Of a DNA stretch of 64,000 nt, positions 21,798-33,605 are shown piece after piece. Origin of the DNA: Aldrovandia affinis (Eukaryota > Chordata > Actinopteri > Notacanthiformes > Halosauridae); contig JAINUG010000004.1 in assembly GCA_029706075.1 (NCBI GenBank), positions 1,557,047 through 1,621,046 of the forward strand, read 5' to 3'. The notes under the pieces were generated by a model, which saw only the letters and a list, made by a program, of their open reading frames with translations, did not search any database and was not told the DNA's origin. Positions within the stretch are counted from its first letter, which is position 1, and each line of letters starts with the position of its first letter. The translations under genes were made by a program, and so were the position numbers.

Positions 21798-23908
21798 ACA
21801 TAAGAACATAAGAATACATAATGATGAGAACGGGCCGTTCGGCCCATCTAGGCTCATCATGTCCTAATCTAAAGAGTATCTAGTACTACATCTAGCCTGG
21901 ACTTGAATAGCCCAAGCGTTTCTGCCTCTACTACCCGACCTGGTAAGCTGTTCCAGGCATTGACAACTCTCTGTGTAAAGAAAAACGTCATAATATCTGT
22001 GCAGAATTTGCCTTTAACTAATTTCCACCTGTGGCCTCTTGTTCTGCTGACCCCACTTATCTTAAAAAATCTTTGGTATTTTACTTTGTTAATCCCTTTT
22101 AGGAATTTAAAAACCTCAATCAAATGCCCCCTAAGTCTCCATTTGCTAAGTTTAAATAGATTGAGTGACTTAAGTCTATCATCATAACTTTTACCTTTCA
22201 TACCAGGTATCAGTTTAGTTGCCCTTCTTTGGACTTTTTCAAGAGCTTCTATATATTTCTTGTAGTACGGTGCCCAGAACTGCACACAGTATTCTAAGTG
22301 AGGTCTGACAAAGGCATTATACAACATTAATATAACCTCCTTTGATTTATACTCAATACTTTTTGCTATGTATCCCAGCATCCTGCTGTAGCACACTGCT
22401 TTGATGCAGATAGGCCTTGATCAACTACAATTCCTAAGTCCTTTTCAAATTGAACACCTACTAACTTTTCTCCTCCCATAAAATACTCCTGTCTAATTTT
22501 TTTATTTCCCACATGCATAATTTTACATTTAGCAATATTGAATGTCATCTGCCATGTATCTGCCCATTTTTGGATTTTGTTTAAATCATCTTGGATTACT
22601 TTAGTCGATTCCAAACTGTTTGCCAAACCCCCAAGTTTAGTATCATCTGCAAATTTAACTATTTTGCTACTAACCTCCATATCAAGATAATTTATGTAAA
22701 TAAGGAAGAGCAGAGGTCCCAGCACCAATCCCTGCAGGACACCAATGCCCACAGCACCGAGGTCAGATACGGCTCCCCCTACTGTTACTCTTTGTATTCA
22801 CCCTTGCAGCCAATTATGAACCCACTCTGAAACTACTCCTGCAATTCCTACTTAATTCATTTTAGCAATGAGCCTCTCATGTGATACCTTGTCAAATGCT
22901 TTCTGAAAGTCCAAATATATAATATCATAAGCCTGGTTCAGGTCAACACACTTTGTAGCCTCTTCGAAAAAGTCAGGACCTTTGTTAGGCATCCATGTTG
23001 GTTGGCTCTCCTTAAAATACTATTATTTTTCAAGAATGATTCCAACTTATCCCTAATAATACATTTCAGCATTCTACATGCGATGCAAGTTAAACTGATA
23101 GTTCCCTGGGTCAGTACGGTCCCCCTTCTTACATATTGGAATTATACTATCCTGCTTCCAGTCATCTGGTATTTCTCCAGTGATCATGGATTGAATGAAA
23201 ATATCTGTCAATGGTTTATATATAATTTCCCCAAGTTCTTTGAGTACTCTGGGATATATGCCATCTGGGCCTGCTGCCTTATTTGTCTTAAGTTTTTGTA
23301 GTTTTTGTAGTACTTCTACGTCCCTTATCTCAAAGTCCTCCAAAACATTCTGTACCTTGTCTATACATTTAGGCATATTTATAACCTCTTCTCTAGTAGA
23401 GCTCTCAACAGAGTAACCGTTTAGTGTGTTAGAAATATCCTGATTATTATAAACCAAAGTTACTTCTTTATTCTTAATGCACTTAACCTCATCCTTAACT
23501 TTCCTTTTTCTACTACAATATAGAAAAAACGTCTTAGGATTACTTTTTGCATCTTGGGAAATTTTAATTTCAAACCGCCTTTTAGCTGATCTTATTTCCT
23601 TTTTAGCCTTAGCCCGCATATTACAATAATCTAACTTGTTTCTCTCTGAGTTATCCTTTTTATATACTCTGTACAGTCATTTCTTTTGCCTCAAAATCTC
23701 CCGTAAAGATTTAGTCATTCACTGCAAAGACTGCTTTTTAATCCTATTTTTCCTTACTTTGGGGATGAATTTACACTGTACATCTACAATAACCCTTTTA
23801 AATATAGTCAATTTTTCATTCACAGTTCTGCAATCTAGAAGTTTTACCCAATCTATATTACTTAAATTCTCTCTCATTTTATTGAAGTCAGCTCGTCTAA
23901 AATTAAAG
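21798..23908 (-). mobile_element. CR1/Rex1-type LINE, 5'-truncated, antisense
   Basis: The minus strand encodes an EN-RT linker ('NYFNFRRADFNKMRE' near 23890), a pre-RT helix-rich part, 'NKAAGPDGIYPRVLKEL' and 'IPDDWKQDSIIPICKKGDR' (23619-23074), and the palm with 'LDFQKAFDKVSHERL' (near 22880). 'GVLQGLVLGPLLFLIYIN' and 'KFADDTKLGG' (the catalytic FADD box) lie at 22752-22640, and the thumb and C-terminus 'VRPHLEYCVQFWAP', 'KVQRRATKLI', 'RVVNAWNSLP' at 22396-21880. The 3' end carries CR1-style octamer repeats (ttcttatg) at 21798-21815. Retrotransposes by target priming. It has several frame breaks (near 22380, 22760, 23080), is inactive, and is inserted in telomere-like repeats. Confidence 0.9.
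21869..23619 (-). pseudogene. CR1-type reverse transcriptase pseudogene
   Basis: Three main open pieces remain: 23619-23074 (pre-RT and fingers), 22752-22366 (palm with the FADD catalytic aspartates) and 22396-21869 (connection and C-terminus). All domains lie in the expected order. Stops and indels separate the pieces. The catalytic box survives but there is no continuous frame, and the endonuclease is missing. Confidence 0.85.
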
Positions 23909-23952
23909 TAGTTAGGGTTGTAAGGGTTGGGTTAGGGTTGGGGTTGTAAGGA
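23909..23952 (+). repeat. Telomere-like array (right remnant)
   Basis: 'gttagggttgtaagggttgg' and 'gttagggttggggttgtaag' match the array at 21574-21797 across the LINE. Confidence 0.85.
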
Positions 23953-24008
23953 GAAAGGCAAGTCTCTGCTGCTTCTCTGCTGGGCTCCTGTTCAAGCCTA
24001 TATCACTA

Positions 24009-24117
24009 CAGAGAGTGAGAGAGAGAGAGAGAGGGAAAGAGAGGAAAAGGGAGAGGGTGTGAGGAATAGAGGGAAGGTGTGAGAGATAGAGAGAGGCAGA
24101 GAGATGGAAAGGGAGAT
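24009..24117 (+). repeat. GA-rich low-complexity run
   Basis: Purine tract, mostly gaga with gggaaag interruptions. Confidence 0.9.
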
Positions 24118-24248
24118 TATGTAAATAATGTAGATAAGAGGAATCATGTACTTATTCCTGGAAATAAGTTTGAATTGCCATAGTTTATGGGCACATGACA
24201 CAATGCAAGCAATTCTTTGTATTGTATTTTTGTATGTTGTTATTCTAT

Positions 24249-24369
24249 TGTGGCATCACAGGGGGACGTGGGGTGGAGGAGCGCTGCATTCCCCTGCTGA
24301 TCGTCGGCCACTTCACAAAATGGCCGCCGTTTTGCAACGCTTCCACCCCACGTCCCCTGTGATGCCACA
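24249..24369. mobile_element. Short fold-back MITE
   Basis: Arms 24249-24276 and 24343-24369 are inverted copies (tgtggcatcacaggggg... ) differing by one G. The 66-base loop contains its own self-complementary part ('caaaatggccgccgttttg'). It splits the tail of a LINE-like sequence. No clear target duplication was found. Confidence 0.75.
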
Positions 24370-24516
24370 CTGTATTGTATTTCTTGTATTGTTGTTGTAT
24401 TGTAATGCGGAAAATTATGTTGCTGCCTTCTTGGCCAGGGCTCCCTTGTAAAAGAGATGCAAATCTCAACGGGACTCACCTGGTTAAATAAAGGAGAAAT
24501 AAATAAATAAATAAAT
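24370..24516 (+). mobile_element. 3' tail of a non-LTR element
   Basis: 'cttggccagggctcccttgt', 'aaaagagatgcaaatctcaa' and 'cctggttaaataaagg', followed by aaataaat repeats, form a tail seen on many fish retroelements. The palindromic 'gagatgcaaatctc' is typical. Upstream sequence at 24190-24248 probably belongs to the same element, cut by the MITE. The clade is not assigned. Confidence 0.6.
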
Positions 24517-24583
24517 TCTATAATTGCTTATAACTATAATTCACAATACACATTCCAGTATTCAATATTGTAATGTGAATGTA

Positions 24584-25845
24584 CACACTAAAAAGTTTTA
24601 GAACACCTCAATTGTTCCAGCTTTTATTGAAATTTACGCAGTTTAATGTTTCAATGTACTCTGAAATTAAAGGATAGAACAAATGAACAATTGGAGATTG
24701 GAATTGTTTTGTTTTACAAAATTTTATCAAAGTTGTTCACTAATCAAAGTAGCCACCTTTTGCAGATATAACAGCCGAATAACGGCATTCTTTCTACAAT
24801 GGAAATTAAATATTGTTTGGAAAGTTCTTCCCAACACTGTTACACTTGTGTCGCACTTGTAGGATGCTTTGCTTTCACTCTTCTGTCCAGTTCATCCCAA
24901 ACCAGCTCGATGGGGTTTAAGTCTGGAGACTGTGCTGGCCATTCCATGATTTGAAGCCTACCATCTTTTTCATTTTCTTCTAAGGTAGTTCTGACATAGC
25001 CTGGAGGTATGTTTTGGGTCATTATCTTGCTGTAGGATGAACCCCTAACCAACTAGGCGTAGACAGAGGGTATTGCATGGCGCTGCAAAATGCTGTCTTA
25101 GCCTTTTTGGTTCAGGGTGACAGTCACTCTGTGCAAGTTGCCGACTCTGGAACCAGCAAAAGAGCCCCAGATCATCACGCTTCCTGCTCCATGTTTTACA
25201 GTTGGTGTCACACATTGAGGAACCATCCTTTCGCCTCCTCAACGGCATACAAAAACCCTGCGTGAGGACCCGAAGATTTCAAATTTTGATTAATAGATCC
25301 ATAAGACCTTCTTCCAGTCTTCAGTAGTCCACTGGCGGTGCTTCATGGCACAGGTAAGCCTCTTTTTCTTATTTTGCCATCTTGCCATTTTGCTTTCTTA
25401 CTGCCACTCAGCCTGTCAAACCTGCAGCTCAAAGTTTTCTCTTCACAGTTGAAACTGAGACTTCCTTACTTACAACCAGTGTTAAGCTGTGCTTGAAGCT
25501 GTTGTCCTGTGAGCCGCCTATCACGCAAGCTGTTGACTCTCAGAAACCTTTCTTCTGATTTTGTTGTGGCTTTGGGTCTGCCAGACCTCTTCCTGTCAGA
25601 GTTTCCTCCAGTTTCCAAGTGCCTTTTGATGGTGTAGGAAACTGTACTCACTGACACCTTGAAAAGGGCCTTTTTTATTTTAAATGTCCATTATTTTTCT
25701 GTTTTTGGTAACCTAAACTTTAGTTTTTAACCTCTGGCAGTTTACCGCTTACTTTTGTACCATTTCAGGTTATTCACTGGACTTGAACTGCTTAAATTGA
25801 AAAACTGGAAAAATGGGGGTGTTCTAAAACATTTGACCGGTAAAG
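24584..25845 (-). mobile_element. Tc1-like transposon, near full length (copy 2)
   Basis: The left end 'cacactaaaaagttttagaa' and the right end 'acatttgaccggtaaag' are the terminal repeats seen in copies 1 and 3, with TA on both sides (24582-24583 and 25846-25847). Unlike copies 1 and 3 it keeps the C-terminal half of the transposase gene, so it represents the parental structure. Internal homology to copy 1 is clear across 25110-25845. Confidence 0.85.
24840..25657 (-). pseudogene. Tc1 transposase pseudogene, most domains present
   Basis: Minus strand: N-terminal helix-turn-helix and linker at 25657-25466 ('STVSYTIKRHLETGG', 'GRPKATT'), central part at 25248-25045, and catalytic C-terminus at 25052-24840 with 'WPAQSPDLNPIELVWDELD', the block that holds the third acidic residue of the DDE/DDD triad. 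The enzyme would bind the terminal repeats and cut and paste at TA. Frameshifts separate the pieces near 25450 and 25050. The recognition helix is well kept. Confidence 0.8.
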
Positions 25846-25847
25846 TA

Positions 25848-26914
25848 TATTGACAGCATTTTGGTTAAATAACACAAACTCAGTGAAGGGAACATATGGC
25901 TGGAAAATATGCAACTGTGTAAAGTGTAACCGAAATCGGTGGGTGGTTACACTTGTGTAGTCTTTTCTTAAAAATAAAGAACAAACACAAAGAGGTGGAC
26001 TAACCAGGAATTTGAGCCTTTGCTTCCCTCAAACCGTTGTCGTCAATGTTTTGGCTTAATTGGCGGGTATGTTCTGCCATGGTATTGGCCCAGCTGATTG
26101 CTTTATTATGGTCTGTCGCCTGTGAGGGGACTTGTAAAAGCAGGAGGCTGTCACGGCTGGGAAATCGTGCAGTCAGCCTTAATTCAAGGAAAACAACTCT
26201 GCGCATTGGAGACGCGGCGCACGTCCGCCGAGCACAGGAGCTTGACTTCAATTTGTGGACTTTGCAATGGGGATGGGGGGCGGCAGGGAAGGGGGGCATG
26301 CTCGTCCATTTACTACTTAACCCATTTCATGTACAAGTATTCTCAATTGAGCGAGCCTTGTACGCTCCCTTTAAGAAAGCAGAGTCTATGCTGCTGTTCA
26401 TTATTTAAACATCTTAGCATCGATTGCTTTTCGCCTAACCCCAATCCAAACAGGCAGCCACCTTTTTTTTTTTTTTTTTTTTTTGTTTCTTGCTTTATTT
26501 TATTTTGATTGACTAAGTGTCACATTCACCTCCCTCTAACCTTGTGGATCAGCACGGACTTCTGTAGACAGGAAGCTGCAGACACAGTGCACTCACTCAC
26601 CTAAAATCAATCCTCTTCATCTATTTATTTTTACTGTATAAATAAAATCCAGATCATGCAAAGAAGAAAAAAAAATGTTTTGCGCATGTGACTGCTTGTA
26701 AACACATCTGTCCAGGCCCTCGCTTCTTCGTCTTTCCCTGGAAAATTTAGCAACTAGGGAGCCCACCGCTCTGGGGAGCCATATTGCGTGCCGCACAGGA
26801 GTTTGTCCCAGAGGCTGGATCCTGGGAGTGATAGAAGAGACGGAGGTCAGAGGTGATTCTGGAATTCAGGTCTACTGGGGCCCATCCCTTAACTCTGCTG
26901 TATAAAGAGAAGTC
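25848..26914. other. Intergenic stretch, candidate conserved block
   Basis: Bases about 25990-26330 are non-repetitive and GC-balanced, with several short open frames but no domain. Considered as an exon and not supported, it is better viewed as candidate conserved noncoding DNA. A 22-base T run lies at 26463-26484. Confidence 0.4.
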
Positions 26915-27123
26915 CTCATGCACACACACACACATGGGGCCCATCCCACACACACTCTGCTGTATAAAGACACACATACATGTCCAAACATGCTCACACA
27001 CACACACACACATGCTCTCACACACACACACACACACAGACACTCAAACACACACACAACCACATGCACACATGCATACTCACACACACAGACATGCTCA
27101 CACACACACACAAACACACAGAG

Positions 27124-27154
<31 letters not shown>

Positions 27155-27278
27155 TGCTATGCTCACAAACACAGACATGCTCACCCACACACACAAGCAC
27201 ACACATACTCAGAAACACACACACAACCACACGCACACATACATACTCACACACAGACACACACACATGCATGCATGC
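26915..27278 (+). repeat. CA-rich microsatellite tract
   Basis: CA-dominated sequence with a larger duplication: 'gggcccatccc' and 'ctctgctgtataaag' occur at 26878-26910 and again at 26937-26970. Open frames on both strands (Thr/His-rich, Cys/Val-rich) come from the repeat. Confidence 0.95.
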
Positions 27279-30200
27279 TTCCCAATCCAGAAGGAATGCA
27301 CTAACTGCCGGCTGGATGCTTGAGAGAACAAGCCTCACCGTACCAACCGTCTCCACGGAGGTTTGCAGCTTCCAGCCTAAACGCCCTACCCCATCGCTCT
27401 ACGGCTGTTCCACCTCCGCCCAGCGGAAAAGTAGACCCAAATCCCACTCAGCGTTCCTTCCTGCCACACACCAGCGGCTGTGCTTCCATTAGAGGAACGA
27501 GTCCGCTCTGAAGGGGACTCACACTGTGGTAAATAGTGTGAAACGCTCAGATGAAAATCGCTGTGCTGGTGGATTTAGCACGGAGAGTGTTCACCTCTCT
27601 CAACCCACCTTGCCGGGAGACCGCCCTGCACACACATGCCTCTGAGTGCAGGTAGTACTACGGAAACTAGGCTGCTGTGGTCTACACTCCTTTCAGCCCT
27701 GTGTCTGGGGAAACGGGACAAATGAGAGGCCAATGAAAAGTACAGAGGGTTGCCAAGGTGACACATTAGAGGGGAAATTAACCTGATTGGACTCCGGATC
27801 GCTGTAAGTGTTGGATCAATTAGACAGAGGCTAGCGTGAGACAGGATCCCTCTGGTTGCAATTGTGGCTGTCTGAGTTTTGGTTTAGTACACCAGCACGT
27901 GATTCACCTCGCAGACTCCCGCTCGCTAGCACTCTTATGTCTCTGCAAAGAATGACGCCCCTTGACGGCCTTTCTTCAACATCCCCTAATGGCACGAGGC
28001 GATACGTCCTTCCATGCGTACGCATGCGAGCAGAGAGCATCATGAGAAGCTTATAAACAGCGATGCAGTTCAGAACCATGGGTCTGCGTATGGCTTCACT
28101 GACAAGCAGAAGGGAAAAATGGCAGGTTGAAAAAACTCTGAACCTCCACCTGTCACCCCACATTGATTTTCCATGCTGTACACCCCAGCAGATTTACCTT
28201 CTCTTTTCACTCAAAATGTCTGCACATTGAAACCTCTCTCTCTCTCTCTCTCTTAGAGGGATTCATTTAAATTTCAAGTCACACAGCTTGATGGACACAC
28301 CATCAAGGAGCGGTGAATTAAAACGCTTAGTAAAACGTCTTGCTTTTGTTATTCTCCCCTTTGAATAGAGAGCCCCGTTTCGGCGGGTGCAGAATAGGTG
28401 ACAATGATCTCAAGACAGCAGCGGTGAGTCAGGGTAATTTAATTCAGCTTAATGAAGGTAGCCCACGGCGCTGTGCAATTACCAGAGTTTTTAATTTAGG
28501 AGAGGAGTCAATGGGGGTGAATATTCAGCATAACGTTGTCTCCAAGAAGATTGTTTCTGCTGCAATCATTTAAACGCAGCCATGAGAAGGTGCGGGGGCG
28601 GGGGGGTTCTTCAAACAATCCCAGCCAAAAATATTGAAAAAATAATCATTAAAAATGTCCCCCCTATCCCACAAGGTGTCTAATATGTCTGAGTTCTCGC
28701 CTCATGCGAAATATTCAGTAATTCTCTCTAATGACATTAGAGCGGGGCCCATAGCCGTGGGGGCCGCTGTGGAGACAGAGGGAAAACAGATGTCACAAAC
28801 GTCCGCGGGGCCTCTCTGGCACACTGGCGGTTTCATGCCTCCTTGCGCCTGTAGTGCGCGCGTTCTCCCACGCCGCCGCCACCGCTGCCGCGCTCATTAG
28901 CCGCTAGGGGTGGCATGGGACCAGGAGAATTAGCACGCATCGGTTAGAGAAACGTTGGAGCTCTCATTACGGGATGGCAGCCCCAGGAACAGAGAGCTGG
29001 ATCAGTGCTAAATTTAACATGGAGGATCAGGGGTATGGTTGTGCCCTACATTCTCTCCTCGGTGAGGGTGGCAGTATCACCCCGTCCTCAACTTTTTTCC
29101 ATCTAAAACAAATGGGGGGGTGGGCAGAGAAGGATGAGTGCCAGTATTGAGCTTCAATTTACACATCACTATTGTCACACATGAGATAACGCCTCTTAAA
29201 TGACCCTAAAGTTAAATTACCTGGATCTAAAAGAAATATATACAGTAAAGTATGCCGCGGCATTATTCCTTAAGCATGGTATCAGGATTTTGTTTTTGGT
29301 TTTTGGTTTTTGGTCAGGCATGATACAAGACAGCCTGTGCCTGGAGTTTCTCATCACGCGGAGCCTGATAAATATAAATGTGAGATAAGGCCCCCGTGGG
29401 ATTAACCCCGGGCTGAGCGTGTGAGATACAGATGTGTCTGCTGAATCAATCAGTCCATCAGTAAATGTCCCATGGGTGGGGGGTGGGGGTGATGTGCTGT
29501 CTCACAAACAAACATCTGACAAAGAGCCTTGTGGCCTGCCAGTTCCCCTGCAAGCAGGCAATTCTCGCGCTCCGAACTTTAAATCTCCCTCCATATCGTC
29601 ATTGAGATCGAGGGCGTTAGGACATGCTTTCTACTCTGTGTTGTTAAATGTATTTTTCGGGAAATGCAATGGTCTGCCGTGGGGCAGAGTTTGGGTTAAA
29701 TGTAACCTATTAATAAAAGAACATGTGGGAAATTATATCAGGTCTACCCTGATACATTGTATTAAATTAAAAAGTAGCACACGTTTAAATGGTACATTTC
29801 GAAATGTCAGGCTCAGAAGGCGCCACCCTTTCTGTGGGTAGCCAGTGACGCAAATGTAAAAAAGAATACGACGTCCTTTGTTGGAGCACATAAAACGAGG
29901 CTGACAAAGACCTGCATGGATCTGAGCGCAGAAGATTCCCTCTGAAGCACAAATGAAAGCCGGAGGTTCATTCGCGACAGACGCCTCGCTCTCAGGCACC
30001 TACCCAAAGATCAGACACCCCTGCGGTACCTGCTCAATGGGAGGGACCCTTTTCCTATCATTTGGTTTTGGGGTTTCTTTCCGGAAGGAATAATTTCATA
30101 TGACCCAAAAAAGTCTTTTTTTTCCCCCAAAACACTCTGAGTAGCCTTAAAAAGTCAAAGCACAAATTACAAAACTTTGAGAGGTAGTTTTAACTTTATG

Positions 30201-31403
30201 TTAAAAAGGTTTGACCGTATTTCCGAGCGGTCATCGTTACAGAGTGGCTCTGCAAAGCATAATTAGCTTTTTGATCAGGAAGTGTGTCGCACCAGGCCCC
30301 TAAGCCTGGATCTCAGCATAATTGGTAATATAGAAACGAGTCGGTCGTGTGTGCTCATTCCAGATCAATTTTCAGAGAGTGTGGGGGAGACCCCGGGGAA
30401 TAGAGTGGGAGAATCGCTCCGCTAGCATCGGGTCCTGTCTACGTAAGTTGCAAAACCGTCAGGTAATTGGTTGTGTTTGTCGTCTAACCCTCTGTTGTGG
30501 GGGTGAGTGACTAACTCCCTGGCAGTTAACATGGAGGAAGAGAGGTTGCACAAGGTTAAAAACATTATTTGGAGGTTTGCTTTAGCTGTTCCTGTTTATT
30601 ACCTGAAATATTGATTTTTGCCCCCTCCACACTATCTGTCTGAGGTGGTTTATATAATGGCTTTCTTTCCTCTGGCTGGTTGTCCTTAAGGTTCTATTGC
30701 TGGCCCTTTAAAAGGGAAGCTGTTAGCAATCATGATAACAAAAGCTAAATAGCTTTGAAATACACAGACAACTTGTGCTGTGTTGAAAATAGGCTTTTAT
30801 TTTCTTCCTTCTTTTTCAAAAGACCATCAAAGGGATTTAAAGGGCTTGTAACTTGCAGCGCAACTGGGGCATCCGGTCTTCCACGCTGTGCTCACTCCAT
30901 AACTTTAAGTAGGGGGATTTTAGCAATCGATGTCATTATATTTACGCGTACTTACAGTACAGGACTTACGGGTTTAGCATCGGCCCTAATGAACAACGTG
31001 TTGTGTTGGGATATTATCACTCAAAGACAAGAGAGAAAGACAGGCTGCAGTTATATTTAACAGGGCCTCTTTTTGTCTGGTTCAAGGAATTGCCTGGCCA
31101 AAATGAAGGGCTGTTCCAGTCACAGGTTTTGGTTACAGGTGGAGAGCGAAGCCACGGACACCTGTCTTCTCCATTTGGCCCGCTGATCTCTCCTCATTAG
31201 CAGAGCCAGGGTTTGTGCAGGGATCATTTCCACAGCACAGACCAATTGCCTTCTGTTTGTTTTTTCTTCTCCGTGGCGCTGTAGCTCTCAGCGAGCTCAA
31301 CCATTCATCATCCAACGCTCTATCTCCCGGACCTTCACAGCCGAAACGCAGATGAAAGACACGTTTTTTGTGGGGGGGTGTGGAGCCCTGGGACGCTTTA
31401 CAC
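27279..31403. promoter_or_regulatory. Long non-repetitive tract, candidate conserved noncoding cluster
   Basis: About 4 kb with almost no recognisable transposon and no exon. Several portions (27830-28080, 28340-28600, 28655-29000, 29400-30050, 30180-30470) combine balanced composition with homeodomain-like words (taatttaattcagcttaatg near 28434, agcataattagctttttgat near 30257). That texture is usual for enhancers of vertebrate developmental genes. This is inference from texture only. A (CT)n run sits at 28232-28254 and a short 'ttttggtttttgg' repeat at 29290. Confidence 0.35.
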
Positions 31404-31856
31404 CATCGATCACTCGTTAACCATGTGACACGTTAGGGCAGAGATCACTCGTTAAACGTGCAACACGATACGCCAGGGATCACTCCTTAAACGTGTGGCA
31501 CGCTACGCTACAATATCGTTCACTCGTTACCCGTGTGGCACTCTACGCTACAATATTGATCACTCATTAACCATGTGGCACACTATTCCAGCAATTACTC
31601 ATTAACCATGTGGCACGCTCCACTGACATTGATCTCCCATTAACCATGTGGCATGCTACGCTACAATATCGATCACTCATTAACTGTGTGGCACGCTACG
31701 CTACAATATTGTTCACTCGTTACCCGTGTGGCACACTACGCTACAATATCAATCACTCATTAACCGTGTGGTACGCTATGCTACAATATTGTTCACTCAT
31801 TACCCGTGTGGCACGCTACACCAACAATCACTCGTTAAGCATGTGGCATGCTGGGG
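31404..31856 (+). repeat. About 40-bp minisatellite
   Basis: The unit contains 'gatcactcattaaccatgtg' plus 'gcacgctacgctacaatat'. About 11-12 diverged copies are present, some shortened by loss of the 'acgctacaatat' part. The best copies are exactly 40 bp. Confidence 0.85.
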
Positions 31857-32059
31857 GATCCCGTTCCTTTCCATTTCACCTGCATTCCAAATAGGCGGAA
31901 TCCCAACCTGGAATTTCCATTCTCTGTTTGGAAATAGCGCTTACATCCCTGACCTTTGTGGGCTACACACCTTCCACTTGTGATGGGAGAAAGAGAGATG
32001 GGAGCAACACAGAGTAGCTCAGCTAATCTGGGGGCTTATGAAGCTTCGCTGTCCCAGCA
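31857..32059. other. Short unassigned interval
   Basis: Nothing recognised between two minisatellites. Confidence 0.4.
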
Positions 32060-32196
32060 GTTCCACACACACACATGGAGTGTGCATCATCAGTTCCACA
32101 CATACACCTCATGGAGTGCGCATCTTCAGCTCCACACACACACATGGAACGTGCGTCATCCGTTCCACATACACACCTCATGGAGAGCGCGTCAGG
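32060..32196 (+). repeat. 33/36-bp alternating minisatellite
   Basis: Four units, alternately with 'acacacacatgga' and 'catacacctcatgga', so two dimers of about 69 bp. It shows a higher-order repeat. Confidence 0.85.
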
Positions 32197-32879
32197 AAAC
32201 ATTTCCCACACAGTGGCCATGGCACTATCGCACATGCTCGTTTGGACTGTAACACAACACAATCCGCACACACCTCTTTCCTTCTGATGTGGATGACCAT
32301 AAAGCACATTAAGGCAGCCCACAGCACGCCATACATCACGGGGCCCAAGTGGGAATAGCATTATGAAAATAATGTATCTTTATTACATATAAATTATTTG
32401 TTGTGTGCCAGAGGTAATCAGAAGATTGACTGCCTGTCTTTGCAGGGCGAATGAGCCCTGATTGCCATATCCTCACCTTCTCCTTGCTTTGCTGCCCCCC
32501 CTCTTTGTCTGACCCCTCCAGACTCCAGAGTGGCTGAAAATGGCGGGGCGGGGGGTTAATTGAAGGTAGTTTCTGCTGTTTCCAAAGGCCCTGATTAAAG
32601 TTCCATGCCACAAAGATGTCAATAGGAAGGGAACACACAGAAACTGCTTTTAAATCACATTCATCTGAATGCATTGCCACAAGGTTTGTGCTTTTGTTCT
32701 TTTCAGGTCTGTAGGCATAAATAATCGAATGTACCTCTGGTGTCTGCTAAACTTCACACTTCAAAGTGGTACCATGGAGAAAACTGCCTGCAGATGTGAT
32801 GATAAATCACTAAACGTGCAGCGATTCACCCACAACAGTTACTGTGTGTCTGCCTATGTGGTAAGGAAATGTATATGGG
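32197..32879. other. Unassigned interval
   Basis: No gene or repeat is recognised. Confidence 0.4.
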
Positions 32880-33272
32880 CGGTATGATAATCGTACTACT
32901 CAATATCACAGTTTTTGATATATCACGGTGTCAGTTTTTAAGCTAAAAAAGTATCACACAAAGTTTAAAACTTGATCTGTTTATTGTATAGCTAGGTACA
33001 TGGAGAGATTTTTGTGTTGTAAACAAAAACAAAAAATACAAGAACAGTCAAAGAGGTGGTGGGATTAAATTACATTAGCAGACACCCCAGGTCCAGTATT
33101 ATATTATTTAATATGGGTTATTTAGACATTTTAGTTGGGTAACAGTTGAAATACTATTTTCCCCGCATGAAAATAGCTTTTGCCACATGATTTACTAACA
33201 AGGTATTACGTTAAGTTTATGATCATTTTAATATCGTGGTATACCGTCATGCCGGTATACCGTCACACCCCC
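32880..33272. mobile_element. Probable hAT-like remnant
   Basis: The left part 'ggtatgataatcgtactact' and the right part 'cggtataccgtcacaccc', with an internal 'atatcgtggtataccgtcat', resemble the ends of a common fish hAT family whose termini spell GGTATACCGTCA. No coding sequence remains and boundaries are uncertain. Confidence 0.4.
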
Positions 33273-33275
33273 AAT

Positions 33276-33353
33276 ATATACATACATGCACAGATACATG
33301 CATACACACATACATACATACAGACATGCATACATGCATACATACTATACATA
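33276..33353 (+). repeat. CATA/CATG tetranucleotide microsatellite
   Basis: Repeats of cata, catg and caga. Confidence 0.9.
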
Positions 33354-33605
33354 CAGGTAACTGCCAAAATAAAGGAAACACCAACAACAGTGTCTTAATA
33401 GGGCACTGGGTCACCACAAGCTGGCAGAAGAGCTTAAATGGGCCTTGGCATAGATTCTTCAAGTATCTGGAACTCTATTGGATGGATGCAACACCATTGC
33501 TCTGCAAGAAATTCCATCATTTCGTTTTTGGTTTATGGTGGTGGAAACCGCCATCTCTGGCACCGCTCCAGAATCTCCCATAAGTGTTCAATTGGGCCTC
33601 TAGGG
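33354..33605 (-). mobile_element. Tc1-like transposon end, truncated
   Basis: Starts 'acaggtaactgccaaaataa', a fish Tc1-family terminus, and continues with 'ccttggcatagattcttcaa', 'ctggaactctattgga' and 'gctccagaatctcccataag', which is antisense to the transposase C-terminus. It breaks off near 33605. Its terminus is the same as the inner repeat of the MITE at 7227-7328. Confidence 0.75.

Noticed and set aside
26037-26508. Overlapping open frames of 123 and 136 codons
   Set aside because: No recognisable domain, no splice-site pattern or codon signal that I could defend; left as candidate conserved noncoding DNA.
29434-29841. 135-codon plus-strand frame
   Set aside because: No domain, includes a low-complexity Gly run; coding not supported.
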